Below the pieces are notes generated by a model. That model made no database searches and had not been told where the DNA came from. It saw only the letters and a list, made by a program, of their open reading frames with translations. Below, piece by piece: positions 8,432 through 17,673 of a stretch of 64,000 bases of DNA. Each line of letters opens with the position of its first letter. The stretch's first letter is position 1. The stretch is taken from the NCBI RefSeq assembly GCF_022174665.1, contig NZ_CP076562.1:560001-624000 (forward strand), written 5' to 3'. The position numbers were made by a program, and so were the translations under genes. This stretch comes from Eubacterium sp. MSJ-33. Its GTDB lineage: Bacteria; Bacillota; Clostridia; Lachnospirales; Lachnospiraceae.

Positions 8432-9851
8432 GAAAAATAAGATCAAGAACCGTCCTATCATTGTAATTACTTATATGATGGTTACTTTGTTTGTCGGTAT
8501 GATTGCCTATGTTATCTATTTCATGCAATTCAAATCCGAAACGGTGATTGCAAATTCGCGAAATGTAAGACAGGATTCCTTTGCGAGTACCGTGGAACGC
8601 GGAGACATCATCACAAGTGATGGCGTTGTGATTGCAACAAGCGAAACCGACGAAAACGGAAATATAAGCCGTTCTTATCCATACAGCAATATGTTTGCAC
8701 ATCTGGTCGGATACGATGAGTACGGAAAAGCAGGGCTGGAGCTTTCCGGTAACTTTTATATGCTACGTTCCCATATAAATATATTCGAACGCGTCTACCG
8801 TGAATTCAAAGAAGAGAAAAACCGCGGTGACAATGTAGTTACTACCGTAGATTACGATTTGCAGGCGGCAGCATACAACGCACTTGGCAGCTGTAAAGGT
8901 GCGGTTGTCGCAATAGAACCATCCACAGGAAAGATATTATGTATGGTTTCCAAACCAGATTATGATCCAAACGACATAGAAAATGTATGGAGTTATCTGC
9001 AGACAGAAGAAGGGGCGCAGAGTACCATACTTTTGAACCGTGCAACACAGGGATTATATGCACCGGGTTCTACATTCAAGGTCGTATCCCTCTTGGAATT
9101 TATACGCGAAAATCCAACAACCTATGACAGTTATCGTTTTCACTGTGACGGAACCTCTACATTTTCAGGTGTCACAATCAGTTGCAGCAACAACAATGTA
9201 CATGGTGATTTGTCCTTGGCGGATGCCCTTGCATATTCCTGCAATGTCAGTTTTGCTACAATAGGAGAAACGTTAGACAAAGCATCTTATCGTTCCACAG
9301 CCGAAGATTTACTTTTTAACAAAGATCTGCCATACGATGGAACATATAATTCTTCCCAATTCAAGATAAACAAAGGCTCTGCAAATGATGAGATTCCGCA
9401 GACGGTCATCGGACAGGGAGACACAAAGATTACGCCACTGCACAATGCAATGATCATGTCAGCCATCGCTAACGACGGTGTTTTGATGAAACCATATACA
9501 ATAGATTCAATTGAAAATGATGATGGTGCAACCATCCGGACATTCCGTTCCAAACAGGCAGGAACCCTTATGAGTGCAGATGAGGCAAACGTACTTACTG
9601 AGTATATGAAAGGTGTCTGCGAATATGGTACCGGCTCAGGTTATTTCTCCGGACTTTCGTATCAGGTTGCCGGCAAAACAGGAACTGCCGAGTTTGATAA
9701 CGAAGGAAACTGTAACTCATGGTTTGTAGGTTTTTCCAACCCGGATGATCCGGATCTCGTTGTCTGTGCAATTGCCGAACAATCTAATGTCACAGGTGTG
9801 ACCGGTGCATGGGTTGCCAGACAGGTTTTTGATGCCTACTACAGCAAATAG
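8325..9851 (+). CDS. Class B penicillin-binding protein (PbpA-like transpeptidase)
   Basis: A 508-aa transpeptidase that cross-links peptidoglycan. A Lys-rich cytoplasmic N-terminus (residues 1-43) is followed by one membrane anchor (about 44-67), a short dimerisation region and the penicillin-binding domain with all motifs: S249TFK, S305CN and AGKTGTAEF near residue 460. It lacks the long N-terminal domain of PBP2 and resembles the compact PbpA proteins paired with a SEDS protein in Gram-positive bacteria. The ATG at 8325 has GAGG at 8312-8315; no later ATG precedes the membrane anchor, so the 107-nt overlap with the SEDS gene appears genuine. Confidence 0.87.
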   Translation: MSEKKKKQDKNSANNSNSRPLTPEEELIAKEKQRIKKNKIKNRPIIVITYMMVTLFVGMIAYVIYFMQFKSETVIANSRNVRQDSFASTVERGDIITSDGVVIATSETDENGNISRSYPYSNMFAHLVGYDEYGKAGLELSGNFYMLRSHINIFERVYREFKEEKNRGDNVVTTVDYDLQAAAYNALGSCKGAVVAIEPSTGKILCMVSKPDYDPNDIENVWSYLQTEEGAQSTILLNRATQGLYAPGSTFKVVSLLEFIRENPTTYDSYRFHCDGTSTFSGVTISCSNNNVHGDLSLADALAYSCNVSFATIGETLDKASYRSTAEDLLFNKDLPYDGTYNSSQFKINKGSANDEIPQTVIGQGDTKITPLHNAMIMSAIANDGVLMKPYTIDSIENDDGATIRTFRSKQAGTLMSADEANVLTEYMKGVCEYGTGSGYFSGLSYQVAGKTGTAEFDNEGNCNSWFVGFSNPDDPDLVVCAIAEQSNVTGVTGAWVARQVFDAYYSK

Positions 9852-9857
9852 TTAATC

Positions 9858-9886
9858 TTGCGACATGCTATAGAATCTGCTATAAT
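9858..9886 (+). promoter_or_regulatory. Sigma-A-type promoter for the Nudix-sortase pair
   Basis: TTGCGA (9858-9863) and TATAAT (9881-9886) with a 17-bp spacer, starting just after the PBP stop codon. Confidence 0.65.
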
Positions 9887-9933
9887 AAATTCAATTTTGG
9901 TACACACCAATGGAAAAAGCAGGAGGAATTGCA

Positions 9934-10386
9934 ATGATTGAAGCAACAAGCTGTGGTGGTGTGGTAATCTTTCGAGGAAAAATCCTGTTATTGTACAAGA
10001 ATTACAGGAACAAATACGAAGGCTGGGTTCTTCCGAAAGGAACCGTCGAGGAAGGTGAGCAGCATAACGAGACGGCTCTTCGTGAAGTAAAGGAGGAAAC
10101 CGGCGTAAGCGCGCAGATTATCAAATACGTAGGAAAAAGTAACTACACATTTAACACCTCTTACGATGTCGTAAACAAAGATGTACACTGGTATCTGATG
10201 ATGGCTGACAGCTATTACAGTAAACCACAACGAGAGGAATATTTTATGGACTCCGGATATTACAAATATCACGAGGCGTATCATTTATTAAAATTTCCGA
10301 ATGAAAAACAAATTCTGGATCAGGCATATGAAGAATATACTGCCTTAAAACAGAATAATCTATGGGGGAGTAAGAAATATTTTTAA
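9934..10386 (+). CDS. Nudix hydrolase
   Basis: A 150-aa Nudix hydrolase. The Nudix box is complete (GTVEEGEQHNETALREVKEETGV reads G-x5-E-x7-R-E-x2-E-E-x-G), so it should bind Mg2+ and cleave a nucleoside diphosphate linked to another moiety; substrate unknown, possibly a diadenosine polyphosphate or damaged nucleotide. I use the ATG at 9934 because AGGAGG (9921-9926) lies 7 bases upstream; the in-frame ATG at 9910 would place that site inside the gene. It is followed 8 bp later by the sortase gene and shares its promoter. Confidence 0.85.
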   Translation: MIEATSCGGVVIFRGKILLLYKNYRNKYEGWVLPKGTVEEGEQHNETALREVKEETGVSAQIIKYVGKSNYTFNTSYDVVNKDVHWYLMMADSYYSKPQREEYFMDSGYYKYHEAYHLLKFPNEKQILDQAYEEYTALKQNNLWGSKKYF

Positions 10387-10394
10387 TCTGATCT

Positions 10395-11213
10395 ATGAAA
10401 AAAAAGAAGCATATCCTATATAATTTATGTTTGATTGTATTAATCTGTGTATTTATCGGCTCTGGCGGATATCTTGCATATTATTTTCTACAAAGCAAAA
10501 AAAGCGAAGAGCAATTTCAGGAACTCGAAGCAAAGATTGGAGACCTAACTGACGCAGATGAAACCGCGTATATTGCAACGGATGGGGATGCAGAACCCGG
10601 TCTTGAGTTTGTAAATATCAATGGTGTACTAATCCAGAAAAAGTACGCAGCTTTGTATCGTGAAAATCATTCATTTATCGGCTGGCTTTCCATCGAAGAT
10701 ACTAATATTGATTATCCGGTCATGCAGACGCCGGATGATGAAGAGTATTATATTCACCGGGATTTTTATGGTGCATACAGCAGCGCAGGTACATTGTTTG
10801 CAGACACAGATTCCAGCATACAAAGACCGTCTGATAACATTCTGATTTATGGTCATAATATGAAAACCGGAAAAATGTTTCATGACCTTCTAAAATACGA
10901 AGATGAAGCTTTTTATAAGAATCATAAATATATCCAGTTTGATACCATTTACGGAAATGGAACATATGAGGTAATTGCAGCATTCCGTACAAGGATTATG
11001 AATGAAGAAGATCAAGATTTTCGATATTATCAGTTTTTTAATGCTGCAGATGCATCTGAATTCAATCAATTTGTCTCCGGATGTAAAGCTCTTACAAACT
11101 ATTCCATTGATACAGAAGCTTCTTACGGAGATTCTCTGATTACGCTTTCAACCTGTGCGTACCATACAGAAAACGGAAGATTTGTCGTTGTAGCAAAGAA
11201 AATCCAACCCTGA
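10395..11213 (+). CDS. srtB: Class B sortase
   Basis: A 272-aa membrane-anchored transpeptidase. One N-terminal hydrophobic anchor (residues 8-32) is followed by a linker and the sortase fold with its triad: His154 (IYGHNM), Cys254 (TLSTCAY) and Arg262 (NGRF). The helix-rich insertion KMFHDLLKYEDEAFY between His and Cys is characteristic of class B. It would attach surface proteins carrying an NPQTN-like signal to the cell wall; no obvious substrate gene is adjacent. The upstream Nudix gene is cotranscribed, probably without functional link. The start has only a weak Shine-Dalgarno sequence. Confidence 0.88.
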   Translation: MKKKKHILYNLCLIVLICVFIGSGGYLAYYFLQSKKSEEQFQELEAKIGDLTDADETAYIATDGDAEPGLEFVNINGVLIQKKYAALYRENHSFIGWLSIEDTNIDYPVMQTPDDEEYYIHRDFYGAYSSAGTLFADTDSSIQRPSDNILIYGHNMKTGKMFHDLLKYEDEAFYKNHKYIQFDTIYGNGTYEVIAAFRTRIMNEEDQDFRYYQFFNAADASEFNQFVSGCKALTNYSIDTEASYGDSLITLSTCAYHTENGRFVVVAKKIQP

Positions 11214-11251
11214 ATAACAGTCAAAATGCGTAAATAGAATGTGTTTTTTTA

Positions 11252-11280
11252 TTGACAAGCGTATTCATGTATGATATAGT
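11252..11280 (+). promoter_or_regulatory. Strong sigma-A promoter for tRNA-Leu
   Basis: Perfect TTGACA (11252-11257), 17-bp spacer, TATAGT (11275-11280), ending 12 bp before the tRNA. Confidence 0.85.
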
Positions 11281-11292
11281 ATCAAATGTTCC

Positions 11293-11376
11293 GCCGGTGT
11301 GTCGGAATTGGCAGACGAGGCAGACTCAAAATCTGTTGATGGCAACATCGTGCGGGTTCAAGTCCCGCCACCGGCA
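11293..11376 (+). tRNA. tRNA-Leu(CAA)
   Basis: An 84-nt class II tRNA. The acceptor arm GCCGGTG (11293-11299) pairs with CACCGGC (11369-11375), discriminator A at 11376. The anticodon stem GCAGA/TCTGT encloses CTCAAAA, giving anticodon CAA (11327-11329), which reads UUG. A long variable arm and the T-arm GCGGGTTCAAGTCCCGC are present. The 3' CCA is not encoded. It has its own promoter and terminator. Confidence 0.95.
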
Positions 11377-11387
11377 TTGAATGAAAA

Positions 11388-11427
11388 AGCGAGATTCCTT
11401 AAAACTTAAGGATTCCCGCTTTTTTTC
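11388..11427. terminator. Bidirectional terminator between tRNA-Leu and sigE
   Basis: A 15-bp stem with two mismatches (11388-11402 with 11406-11420) followed by a T7 run on the plus strand; an A-run at 11384-11388 gives the T tract on the minus strand for sigE. Confidence 0.8.
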
Positions 11428-11467
11428 ATTTTATACAATCATCATGCGAAAAGCACAGCTATGATAA

Positions 11468-12196
11468 TTATCCTAGACGAATCATCTCCTTTCTCAGACG
11501 CCGGATGATTTTTTTCTCCAGTCGAGAAATATAAGACTGCGAAATCCCTAATAAATCTGCAACTTCCTTTTGCGTCATTTCTTCATCATCATGGCCAATT
11601 CCATAACGAAGTTCTATAATGGTACGTTCCCGGTCACTCAAGATATCCATTGCCTGTTCCAAAAGTTTCAAATCCACTTCATCTTCAATATCTTTATAGA
11701 CTGAGTCTTCCTCTGTGCCAAGAATATCTGATAACAACAATTCATTTCCATCCCAATCCACATTCAATGGCTCATCAATGGAAACTTCCGTTTTGACGCG
11801 TAAATTCCGGCGCAGGTGCATCAAAATTTCATTCTCAATACAGCGGCTGGCATAGGTAGCTAACTTAATATTTTTATCGGATTTAAATGTATTGATTGCT
11901 TTAATCAGACCGATTGTTCCTATGGATATTAAATCTTCCACACCAACGCCTGTGTTATCGAATTTCTTCGCTATATATACAACCAGACGCAGATTATGTT
12001 CAATTAATGTCTGTCTGGCTTCTAAGACATTATCATCGAGATGTGTTAATAGCAGATTTTCTTCTTCTGCTGAAAGCGGGGCCGGAAGGATCTCCGCTCC
12101 ACCGATGTAATGTACTTCGTTTTTTGGAAATAATAGATAATTGGCTATACTCTTGATATTAAAGCGAATCATATTATTGCTGACGATGCTAATCAT
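11468..12196 (-). CDS. sigE: Sporulation sigma factor SigE (mother cell)
   Basis: A 242-aa sigma-70 family factor. The N-terminal 28 or so residues look like the pro-sequence that SpoIIGA removes, followed by the characteristic [13 protein letters not shown]. Region 2 ([52 protein letters not shown]) is almost identical to SigE/SigK consensus, and [21 protein letters not shown] specifies SigE. Region 4 with its helix-turn-helix ([21 protein letters not shown]) is intact. It directs the first wave of mother-cell transcription after asymmetric division. It overlaps spoIIGA by 4 nt (ATGA) and has an AGGAGG Shine-Dalgarno. sigG, which usually follows, is not here. Confidence 0.95.
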   Translation of the reverse strand: MISIVSNNMIRFNIKSIANYLLFPKNEVHYIGGAEILPAPLSAEEENLLLTHLDDNVLEARQTLIEHNLRLVVYIAKKFDNTGVGVEDLISIGTIGLIKAINTFKSDKNIKLATYASRCIENEILMHLRRNLRVKTEVSIDEPLNVDWDGNELLLSDILGTEEDSVYKDIEDEVDLKLLEQAMDILSDRERTIIELRYGIGHDDEEMTQKEVADLLGISQSYISRLEKKIIRRLRKEMIRLG

Positions 12197-13062
12197 ACTG
12201 GTTCCTCCTTGATTGGTTGTAATTTTTCATTAAGTAATACATCATATTGATTTTCAAAAAATGATTCCCTGCTGATTCCCGCAGTCACAGCATATATGAC
12301 TGCATGCTCATTTTTATATACGAGCTTAGGAACCGTAATTGCCGGCATAAATGAAAATCGATTTCCGATTGTATGATAGGGGAGAGGATAGAAACTTAAT
12401 GTGCCATTCCCGTTCATCTTTGTGTACGAAAAATGCCCTGTTTTATGGTATTGTACGAGATACGCATAGCTTTGCTCCGGCAGATACTGTTTTAATAAGT
12501 GATAATCAATTACAATTGCCGGTTTATTTGTATACGGATTTTTCAAGCGATTTCCTGTATCCAGAAATGCATTTGCGCGGATTGTTTTATCCGGAAATAC
12601 AAGTTCTACTACATAATTCTTTTTTTTCGCTGCACGTCGTTCATACAAACACCGAACTATGCGACACAGAAGAATTGATATGATACATGCTTCAAAAAAT
12701 AATGGATTATGCAGTGCATGACGGCTTTGAACACGAAAAAGCTCCAACATACCTGCAAGCCATATGCAGCATCCGATGACTGTCAGCAAAACAACAATCT
12801 GCGACGCATGCGCTCTACAACATTTTGTAAAAAAATATGTCATAAAAAAGCAGCATATGCCATATAATATGTAATAGAGAAAACTATTTGATCTCGTTAT
12901 TACAAAAATACCGGTTGACAAAGCTGCCATAAGAATCGTCCAAAGTAACGTGCGGGAGATTCTTATGGTCTGGCCAAGAATTGTCTGTACCATAAAAAAG
13001 AGTGTTAGATTAATCAGCACATGATACAGAAACAACACATCGGCATAAACAATGTATGTCAT
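12193..13062 (-). CDS. spoIIGA: Sporulation sigma-E factor processing peptidase SpoIIGA
   Basis: A 289-aa membrane-embedded aspartic protease that processes pro-SigE at the forming septum. The N-terminal half has about five hydrophobic segments; the C-terminal cytosolic domain carries [11 protein letters not shown], the catalytic D-T-G motif of the family. I use the ATG at 13062 ([11 protein letters not shown]) because AAAGGAGG lies directly upstream; an in-frame ATG at 13125 would add 21 unlikely residues. Its stop overlaps the sigE start, so both are made from one message. Upstream are a TATAAT and Spo0A-box-like sequences. Confidence 0.92.
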   Translation of the reverse strand: MTYIVYADVLFLYHVLINLTLFFMVQTILGQTIRISRTLLWTILMAALSTGIFVITRSNSFLYYILYGICCFFMTYFFTKCCRAHASQIVVLLTVIGCCIWLAGMLELFRVQSRHALHNPLFFEACIISILLCRIVRCLYERRAAKKKNYVVELVFPDKTIRANAFLDTGNRLKNPYTNKPAIVIDYHLLKQYLPEQSYAYLVQYHKTGHFSYTKMNGNGTLSFYPLPYHTIGNRFSFMPAITVPKLVYKNEHAVIYAVTAGISRESFFENQYDVLLNEKLQPIKEEPV

Positions 13063-13090
13063 ATTCACCTCCTTTTCACTGTTCGTAAGT

Positions 13091-13165
13091 ATTATAAAGA
13101 ATTGTTTCAAAAAACACTGTCGCATTTCGTATTCTGATTTCGTAAAATCACAAGATTATTCGACA
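13091..13165 (-). promoter_or_regulatory. spoIIG promoter region with Spo0A-box-like sites
   Basis: On the minus strand, TATAAT (13096-13091) lacks a -35 hexamer at the normal distance, as in the Spo0A-activated spoIIG promoter of B. subtilis. An exact 0A core TGTCGAA reads on the minus strand at 13165-13159, and a one-mismatch core TGTCGCA on the plus strand at 13118-13124. Spo0A control is inferred. Confidence 0.6.
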
Positions 13166-13213
13166 TAGAAATATATAGCTATAAGAAGAAAAAAAGTATA
13201 AAAAAGAGTAAGT

Positions 13214-14872
13214 GTGAGAATTATGGATGTATTTGTCAATTATTCCGACAAAATAAGCACAGGGCTGCAATTATCACTGGAAACGGAAACTGGCGAACGT
13301 GCATATACCATACTATTGCGTTATAGCGGCAATTATAATGAGTTGCATACACAGACTGACATTCTTATGATACCGCTTTTAAATCAGTTCGCAATTGGTT
13401 CTGCATCCAAAGAACAGATTCAGGTTCTTGCCTATCTTCCGCAGATTCTATACATTGATCTGACAAGGCGGATGGAATATGAACAGGCTGTCTCAGCCAA
13501 AACACGAATTGCGTCCTGTTTTCCCATGTATGATACTTCCGGTCAGGTTCTGCGCGGTAACGGTATTGTCTGTGGCATTGTCGACTCTGGTGTAGATATC
13601 AATCATCCTGCATTCCGAAAAAATGACGGAAAAAGCCGTATTGTCACCTATTGGGATCAGATGCAGTCAGGAAATGCACCTGCTCCATACGCTTTTGGAG
13701 CTGTCTATACATATAATCAAATTAACGATTTCATCCGCAACGGGCAAAACATTCCGCGATTTGATATAAGTGGGCATGGAACTTCTGTTGCAAGCATAAT
13801 AAGTGCACTAAGCCCAGAGGCTGAGCTGGCTGTTGTGGCTGCAATGCCGGATACAGCAGCATTTTTATGTGCCATTGATTATCTCGTCCGATATGCAGCA
13901 GACCGCAGGCAGCCGCTCGTATTAAACTTAAGCTATGGAAACAATTATGGAGATCATGCCGGAAACTCTCTTATAGAACAATACATAAATACCCTTCGGG
14001 CAAATGGAAAGATCACAATCGTTACAGGTACGGGAAATGAAGGCAACACGGGAAGACATCGGTATATCCATGGTTCAAAAGCCCAAAGCGTTGGTATAGC
14101 ACTTGAAGACGGACTTTCAGTATTCAATCTACAATTCTGGTCTGACCCGGTGAATCCATACCAGTTTCAAGTACGCTCTCCGAGTGGTGAAACCACTATT
14201 TTTATGCATTCCGATAATCAGGGACAGTTTTATTCTTATCAGTTTCGCTCAGTCAATATCTCCATTCAGATTGGCAGTCCAAGTCCCTACAATCAAAAGC
14301 AGGAGATATTTTTCTCATTTCATGCAGCTTCGGAAGCAATCCAATCCGGTTACTGGAGCATAGAAATACGTCCATTCTTATCCAATTACTATGCAATTGA
14401 TGCATGGCTTCCGGTTGCAGCATCTACGAGTGCAGACATAGAATTTGAAATACCAACTCCTGATTTGTCATTGACGATACCTGCAACAGCAGATATTGCA
14501 ATCAGTGTGGCAGCTTACGATCCGTCTTTGCAAAGCATTGCTGTCTTTTCGGGTAAAGGCAGCACCACCATTCAAAAGCCGGATTTTGCCGCCCCGGGAG
14601 TCAATATTCTGACAGCACGCAGCGGTGGTGGTTATGTTTTGCAGACTGGTACATCATTTTCGGCACCGTTTGTATCTGCGGCTGCTGCAAATCTTATGCA
14701 ATGGGGGATTACTGATGGAAATGATCCTTTTTTATATGGTGACCGTATGAAAGCATATCTGAAAAATGGTGCCATTCCGTTGCCTGGTGATTCAAAAATC
14801 CCCAATATTTTGGAAGGTTGGGGCAGATTGTGTGCCAATGCCAGCATACCACATAAATCCACCTCGTTGTAA
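13214..14872 (+). CDS. Subtilisin-family (S8) serine protease, Csp-like
   Basis: A 552-aa S8 protease with an intact triad: Asp124 (GIVDSGVDINH), His188 (SGHGTSVAS) and Ser481 (TGTSFSAP). No signal peptide is visible, and a beta-rich domain of about 150 residues is inserted between His and Ser, as in the clostridial Csp germination proteases that cleave the spore cortex-lytic enzyme SleC. Related Lachnospiraceae proteins often occur in several copies, so a germination role is only an inference. The GTG at 13214 has AAGAG upstream; the ATG at 13223 is an equally possible start. It diverges from spoIIGA, consistent with a sporulation context. Confidence 0.85.
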   Translation: MRIMDVFVNYSDKISTGLQLSLETETGERAYTILLRYSGNYNELHTQTDILMIPLLNQFAIGSASKEQIQVLAYLPQILYIDLTRRMEYEQAVSAKTRIASCFPMYDTSGQVLRGNGIVCGIVDSGVDINHPAFRKNDGKSRIVTYWDQMQSGNAPAPYAFGAVYTYNQINDFIRNGQNIPRFDISGHGTSVASIISALSPEAELAVVAAMPDTAAFLCAIDYLVRYAADRRQPLVLNLSYGNNYGDHAGNSLIEQYINTLRANGKITIVTGTGNEGNTGRHRYIHGSKAQSVGIALEDGLSVFNLQFWSDPVNPYQFQVRSPSGETTIFMHSDNQGQFYSYQFRSVNISIQIGSPSPYNQKQEIFFSFHAASEAIQSGYWSIEIRPFLSNYYAIDAWLPVAASTSADIEFEIPTPDLSLTIPATADIAISVAAYDPSLQSIAVFSGKGSTTIQKPDFAAPGVNILTARSGGGYVLQTGTSFSAPFVSAAAANLMQWGITDGNDPFLYGDRMKAYLKNGAIPLPGDSKIPNILEGWGRLCANASIPHKSTSL

Positions 14873-14960
14873 TATACATACAAATTCCAATATCGACTAG
14901 ACAAAAAAACTGTGTTATGATAGTTACTGTATGAACGAAAGAAAAGCGAGGTTGCTGACA

Positions 14961-17549
14961 ATGCCTGAAGGAGAAAAAAAGCATATTACAATTGGAATAC
15001 TTGCGCATGTTGATGCCGGTAAAACGACACTTTCCGAACAGTTTCTCTATGAAACCGGTGTAAAAAAACAGGCTGGAAGAGTCGATAACGGAGACACCCT
15101 GCTCGATCATGACGAAATGGAGCGAAGCCGTGGTATCACTATATTTTCCAAACAGGCAGAGTTCACTGTTTCTGATACACAAATCACGTTACTGGATACG
15201 CCCGGTCACGTAGACTTTACAGCAGAGATGGAACGTACATTGCAGGTGCTCGACTATGCCATTCTTGTAATCAGCGCCTCGGATGGAATTCAGGCACATA
15301 CAAAAACTGTTTGGAGATTGCTGAAAGAGTATCACATTCCGGTATTTATATTTGTGAACAAGATGGATCAGCCGGATACGGTTGAGGCAGAGATTCTTGC
15401 CGAATTACAAACATTGTCGGACAAAATCATTCCATTTACACACTATACACAGGGTGAGATTACAATTCCGGATGATCTGTATGAAAATCTGGCAATTGCA
15501 TCCGGAGATGAAGCAATTTTAAACCGTTTTATGGAAGAAGAAACGCTTTGTGTTCCTGAGATACAGACGCTGATCCATACACGCATGGTTTTCCCTTGCT
15601 ATTTTGGAAGTGCATTGAAAGAAATTGGCGTGAATATGCTGTTACAGGGGTTGGATATCTATACAAAAGATGTTTATGGAGTCCAAGGTTCCCTGCCATT
15701 TGGTGCCCGTGTATACAAGATTACCAGGGACGAGAAAGGAAATCGACTGGCACATATCAAGATTATGCAGGGAAATCTGTCGGTTCGGGATGCAGTCGGA
15801 GATGAAAAAATAACCCAGATCCGCGTTTATAACGGAGAACGATTTGAGGCACTGCAACATGCTTCTGCAGGCACAGTCTGCAGTGTGACAGGATTAGAAA
15901 CCGTCCGGGCTGGTGAAGGCATTGGAAATTACACCGATAATCCAATGGCATGTATTGAACCAGTTATCTCCTATACGATTTACTTTGACGAATCTGTCAG
16001 TACACGACTGATGTATACCAAAATCAAGGATCTCGATGAAGAACTCCCGGAACTTCATATGGCGTGGAATGAACATAACGAAACAATCCAAATCATGCTG
16101 ATGGGACCTGTTCAAATCGAGATTCTGACTGAACTGATTAAAAAACGATGTGGTGCAGTACCAACCTTTGACAGTGGAAGTATTTTATACAAAGAAACGA
16201 TTGCAAAACCTGTCATCGGGGTTGGACATTTTGAACCTTTGCGTCATTATGCAGAAGCTCATATCCGTATAGAACCGGCTGAACAGGGTAGTGGCGTTGA
16301 TGCATCTTTGGATTGTTCAGAAGATATCCTGTCCAAAAACTGGCAGAGATTGATCTATACACATTTATTAGAACGGACACATCGGGGTACAAAAATCGGA
16401 GCTCCACTAACGGATGTTCATTTCACAGTAGTAAACGGTCGTGCCCATAACAAACACACGGAAGGGGGAGATTTCCGACAGGCAACTTACCGTGCGATCC
16501 GTCAGGGACTGATGGAAGCAGGCACTATAATACTGGAACCGGAATATGATTTCACCCTTGATATTCCAAGTTCTATGATTGGACATGCCATGACAGATCT
16601 TCAGTCCTTATATGCCGTGATGGAAGCACCTGAGCAAAGCGGTGACAGAGCAATCCTCCGTGGACACGGTCCTGTTGCAACATTACGCGATTATCAGCTT
16701 CATGTTCGGGCATACACAAAAGGACAGGGTGAATTTCAGGTTAGTTTTCGCGGATATACACCATGTCATAACGAAGAAGAAATAATCAATACACATCCGT
16801 ATGACCCGGAAGCAGATCTGCGAAACCCAACGTCATCTGTATTCTGTGCACACGGCTCCGGATTCATCGTTCCATGGGATCAGGTAAAGGCTTATATGCA
16901 TGTGAGCGATGATACCGATATCCCGGAAACCACACCGGTTGAATATGAGATGCAAAGCCGTGAAACATTTGATTATTCCATTGGTTTAGACGAAATTGAT
17001 GCAATTTTATCCGGTCAGACAGCCAATCAAAACGCAAAGAAAAAATTATATAAAAAAAGGATGGCAAATCATTCTGAATCCTATACTGCCAAACCATCAA
17101 AGGCAATACTGACTCCAAAAGAAAAGCGTCTTATCGTGGATGGCTATAATGTCATATTTGCATGGGAATTATTAACGTCACTTGCAAAAGACAATCTGGA
17201 TGCTGCAAAAGATAAACTTATTTCCCTGTTATCAAATTATCAGAGCATTACAGGCGTAAAAACATTGCTCGTGTTTGATGGATATAAGGTGAAAGGAAAT
17301 CATGGAAGCTTTGTAACACAGGAGGAGATTGAAATTATACACACGAAAGAAAATCAGACGGCAGACCAGTTTATTGAAGCCTATACACATGAACATGAAG
17401 ATCAGTATCTTATGACCGTTGCGACCTCGGATAGATTAATTCAGACAATTACCCGCGGTGCCGGATGCCGGATTATTTCTTCCCGTGAACTCTATGCAAA
17501 CATAGAAACTGCTGCAAAAGAACTTCGAGAAATATATGATATTCAATGA
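14961..17549 (+). CDS. TetM-like ribosomal-protection GTPase fused to a YacP/Rae1-type NYN domain
   Basis: An 862-aa protein. Residues 1-680 follow the EF-G/TetM plan: G1 AHVDAGKTT, G3 DTPGHVDF, G4 NKMD, then beta-barrel and the domain III-V region with KHTEGGDFRQATYRAIRQGL in the domain IV loop position. The last 140 residues (from about 17126) are a separate NYN/PIN-like domain with VDGYNVIFAW, LLVFDGYKVKG, ENQTADQFIEAY and VATSDRLIQ, as in YacP, which in B. subtilis is Rae1, an endonuclease acting in the ribosomal A site. GCGAGG precedes the ATG at 14961; an in-frame ATG at 14931 is less likely. Ribosome rescue or mRNA cleavage seems more likely than drug resistance, but neither is shown. 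Confidence 0.85.
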   Translation: MPEGEKKHITIGILAHVDAGKTTLSEQFLYETGVKKQAGRVDNGDTLLDHDEMERSRGITIFSKQAEFTVSDTQITLLDTPGHVDFTAEMERTLQVLDYAILVISASDGIQAHTKTVWRLLKEYHIPVFIFVNKMDQPDTVEAEILAELQTLSDKIIPFTHYTQGEITIPDDLYENLAIASGDEAILNRFMEEETLCVPEIQTLIHTRMVFPCYFGSALKEIGVNMLLQGLDIYTKDVYGVQGSLPFGARVYKITRDEKGNRLAHIKIMQGNLSVRDAVGDEKITQIRVYNGERFEALQHASAGTVCSVTGLETVRAGEGIGNYTDNPMACIEPVISYTIYFDESVSTRLMYTKIKDLDEELPELHMAWNEHNETIQIMLMGPVQIEILTELIKKRCGAVPTFDSGSILYKETIAKPVIGVGHFEPLRHYAEAHIRIEPAEQGSGVDASLDCSEDILSKNWQRLIYTHLLERTHRGTKIGAPLTDVHFTVVNGRAHNKHTEGGDFRQATYRAIRQGLMEAGTIILEPEYDFTLDIPSSMIGHAMTDLQSLYAVMEAPEQSGDRAILRGHGPVATLRDYQLHVRAYTKGQGEFQVSFRGYTPCHNEEEIINTHPYDPEADLRNPTSSVFCAHGSGFIVPWDQVKAYMHVSDDTDIPETTPVEYEMQSRETFDYSIGLDEIDAILSGQTANQNAKKKLYKKRMANHSESYTAKPSKAILTPKEKRLIVDGYNVIFAWELLTSLAKDNLDAAKDKLISLLSNYQSITGVKTLLVFDGYKVKGNHGSFVTQEEIEIIHTKENQTADQFIEAYTHEHEDQYLMTVATSDRLIQTITRGAGCRIISSRELYANIETAAKELREIYDIQ

Positions 17550-17553
17550 CGGA

Positions 17554-17596
17554 TAACTGCACTTATAAATGAATAATTTATAAGTGCAGTTATTTG
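17554..17596 (+). terminator. Strong terminator after the TetM-NYN gene
   Basis: A perfect 17-bp stem (17554-17570 with 17576-17592) with a 5-nt loop, followed by a short T-rich tract. It isolates this gene from thiC. Confidence 0.8.
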
Positions 17597-17622
17597 TATT
17601 TATAGAGAATCTATGCTATAAT
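17594..17622 (+). promoter_or_regulatory. Candidate promoter for thiC
   Basis: TTGTAT (17594-17599), 17-bp spacer, TATAAT (17617-17622). Only about 50 bp remain to the start codon and I see no TPP riboswitch motifs in them. Confidence 0.55.
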
Positions 17623-17673
17623 TTAAATAATTATGACTAGAATAGATATAGTTTGACATAATAGGAGGTTTTA

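Noticed and set aside
14961..17549. Acquired tetracycline-resistance gene
   Set aside because: No mobile element flanks it, its composition matches the chromosome, and the NYN fusion points to a housekeeping ribosome function; resistance cannot be inferred.
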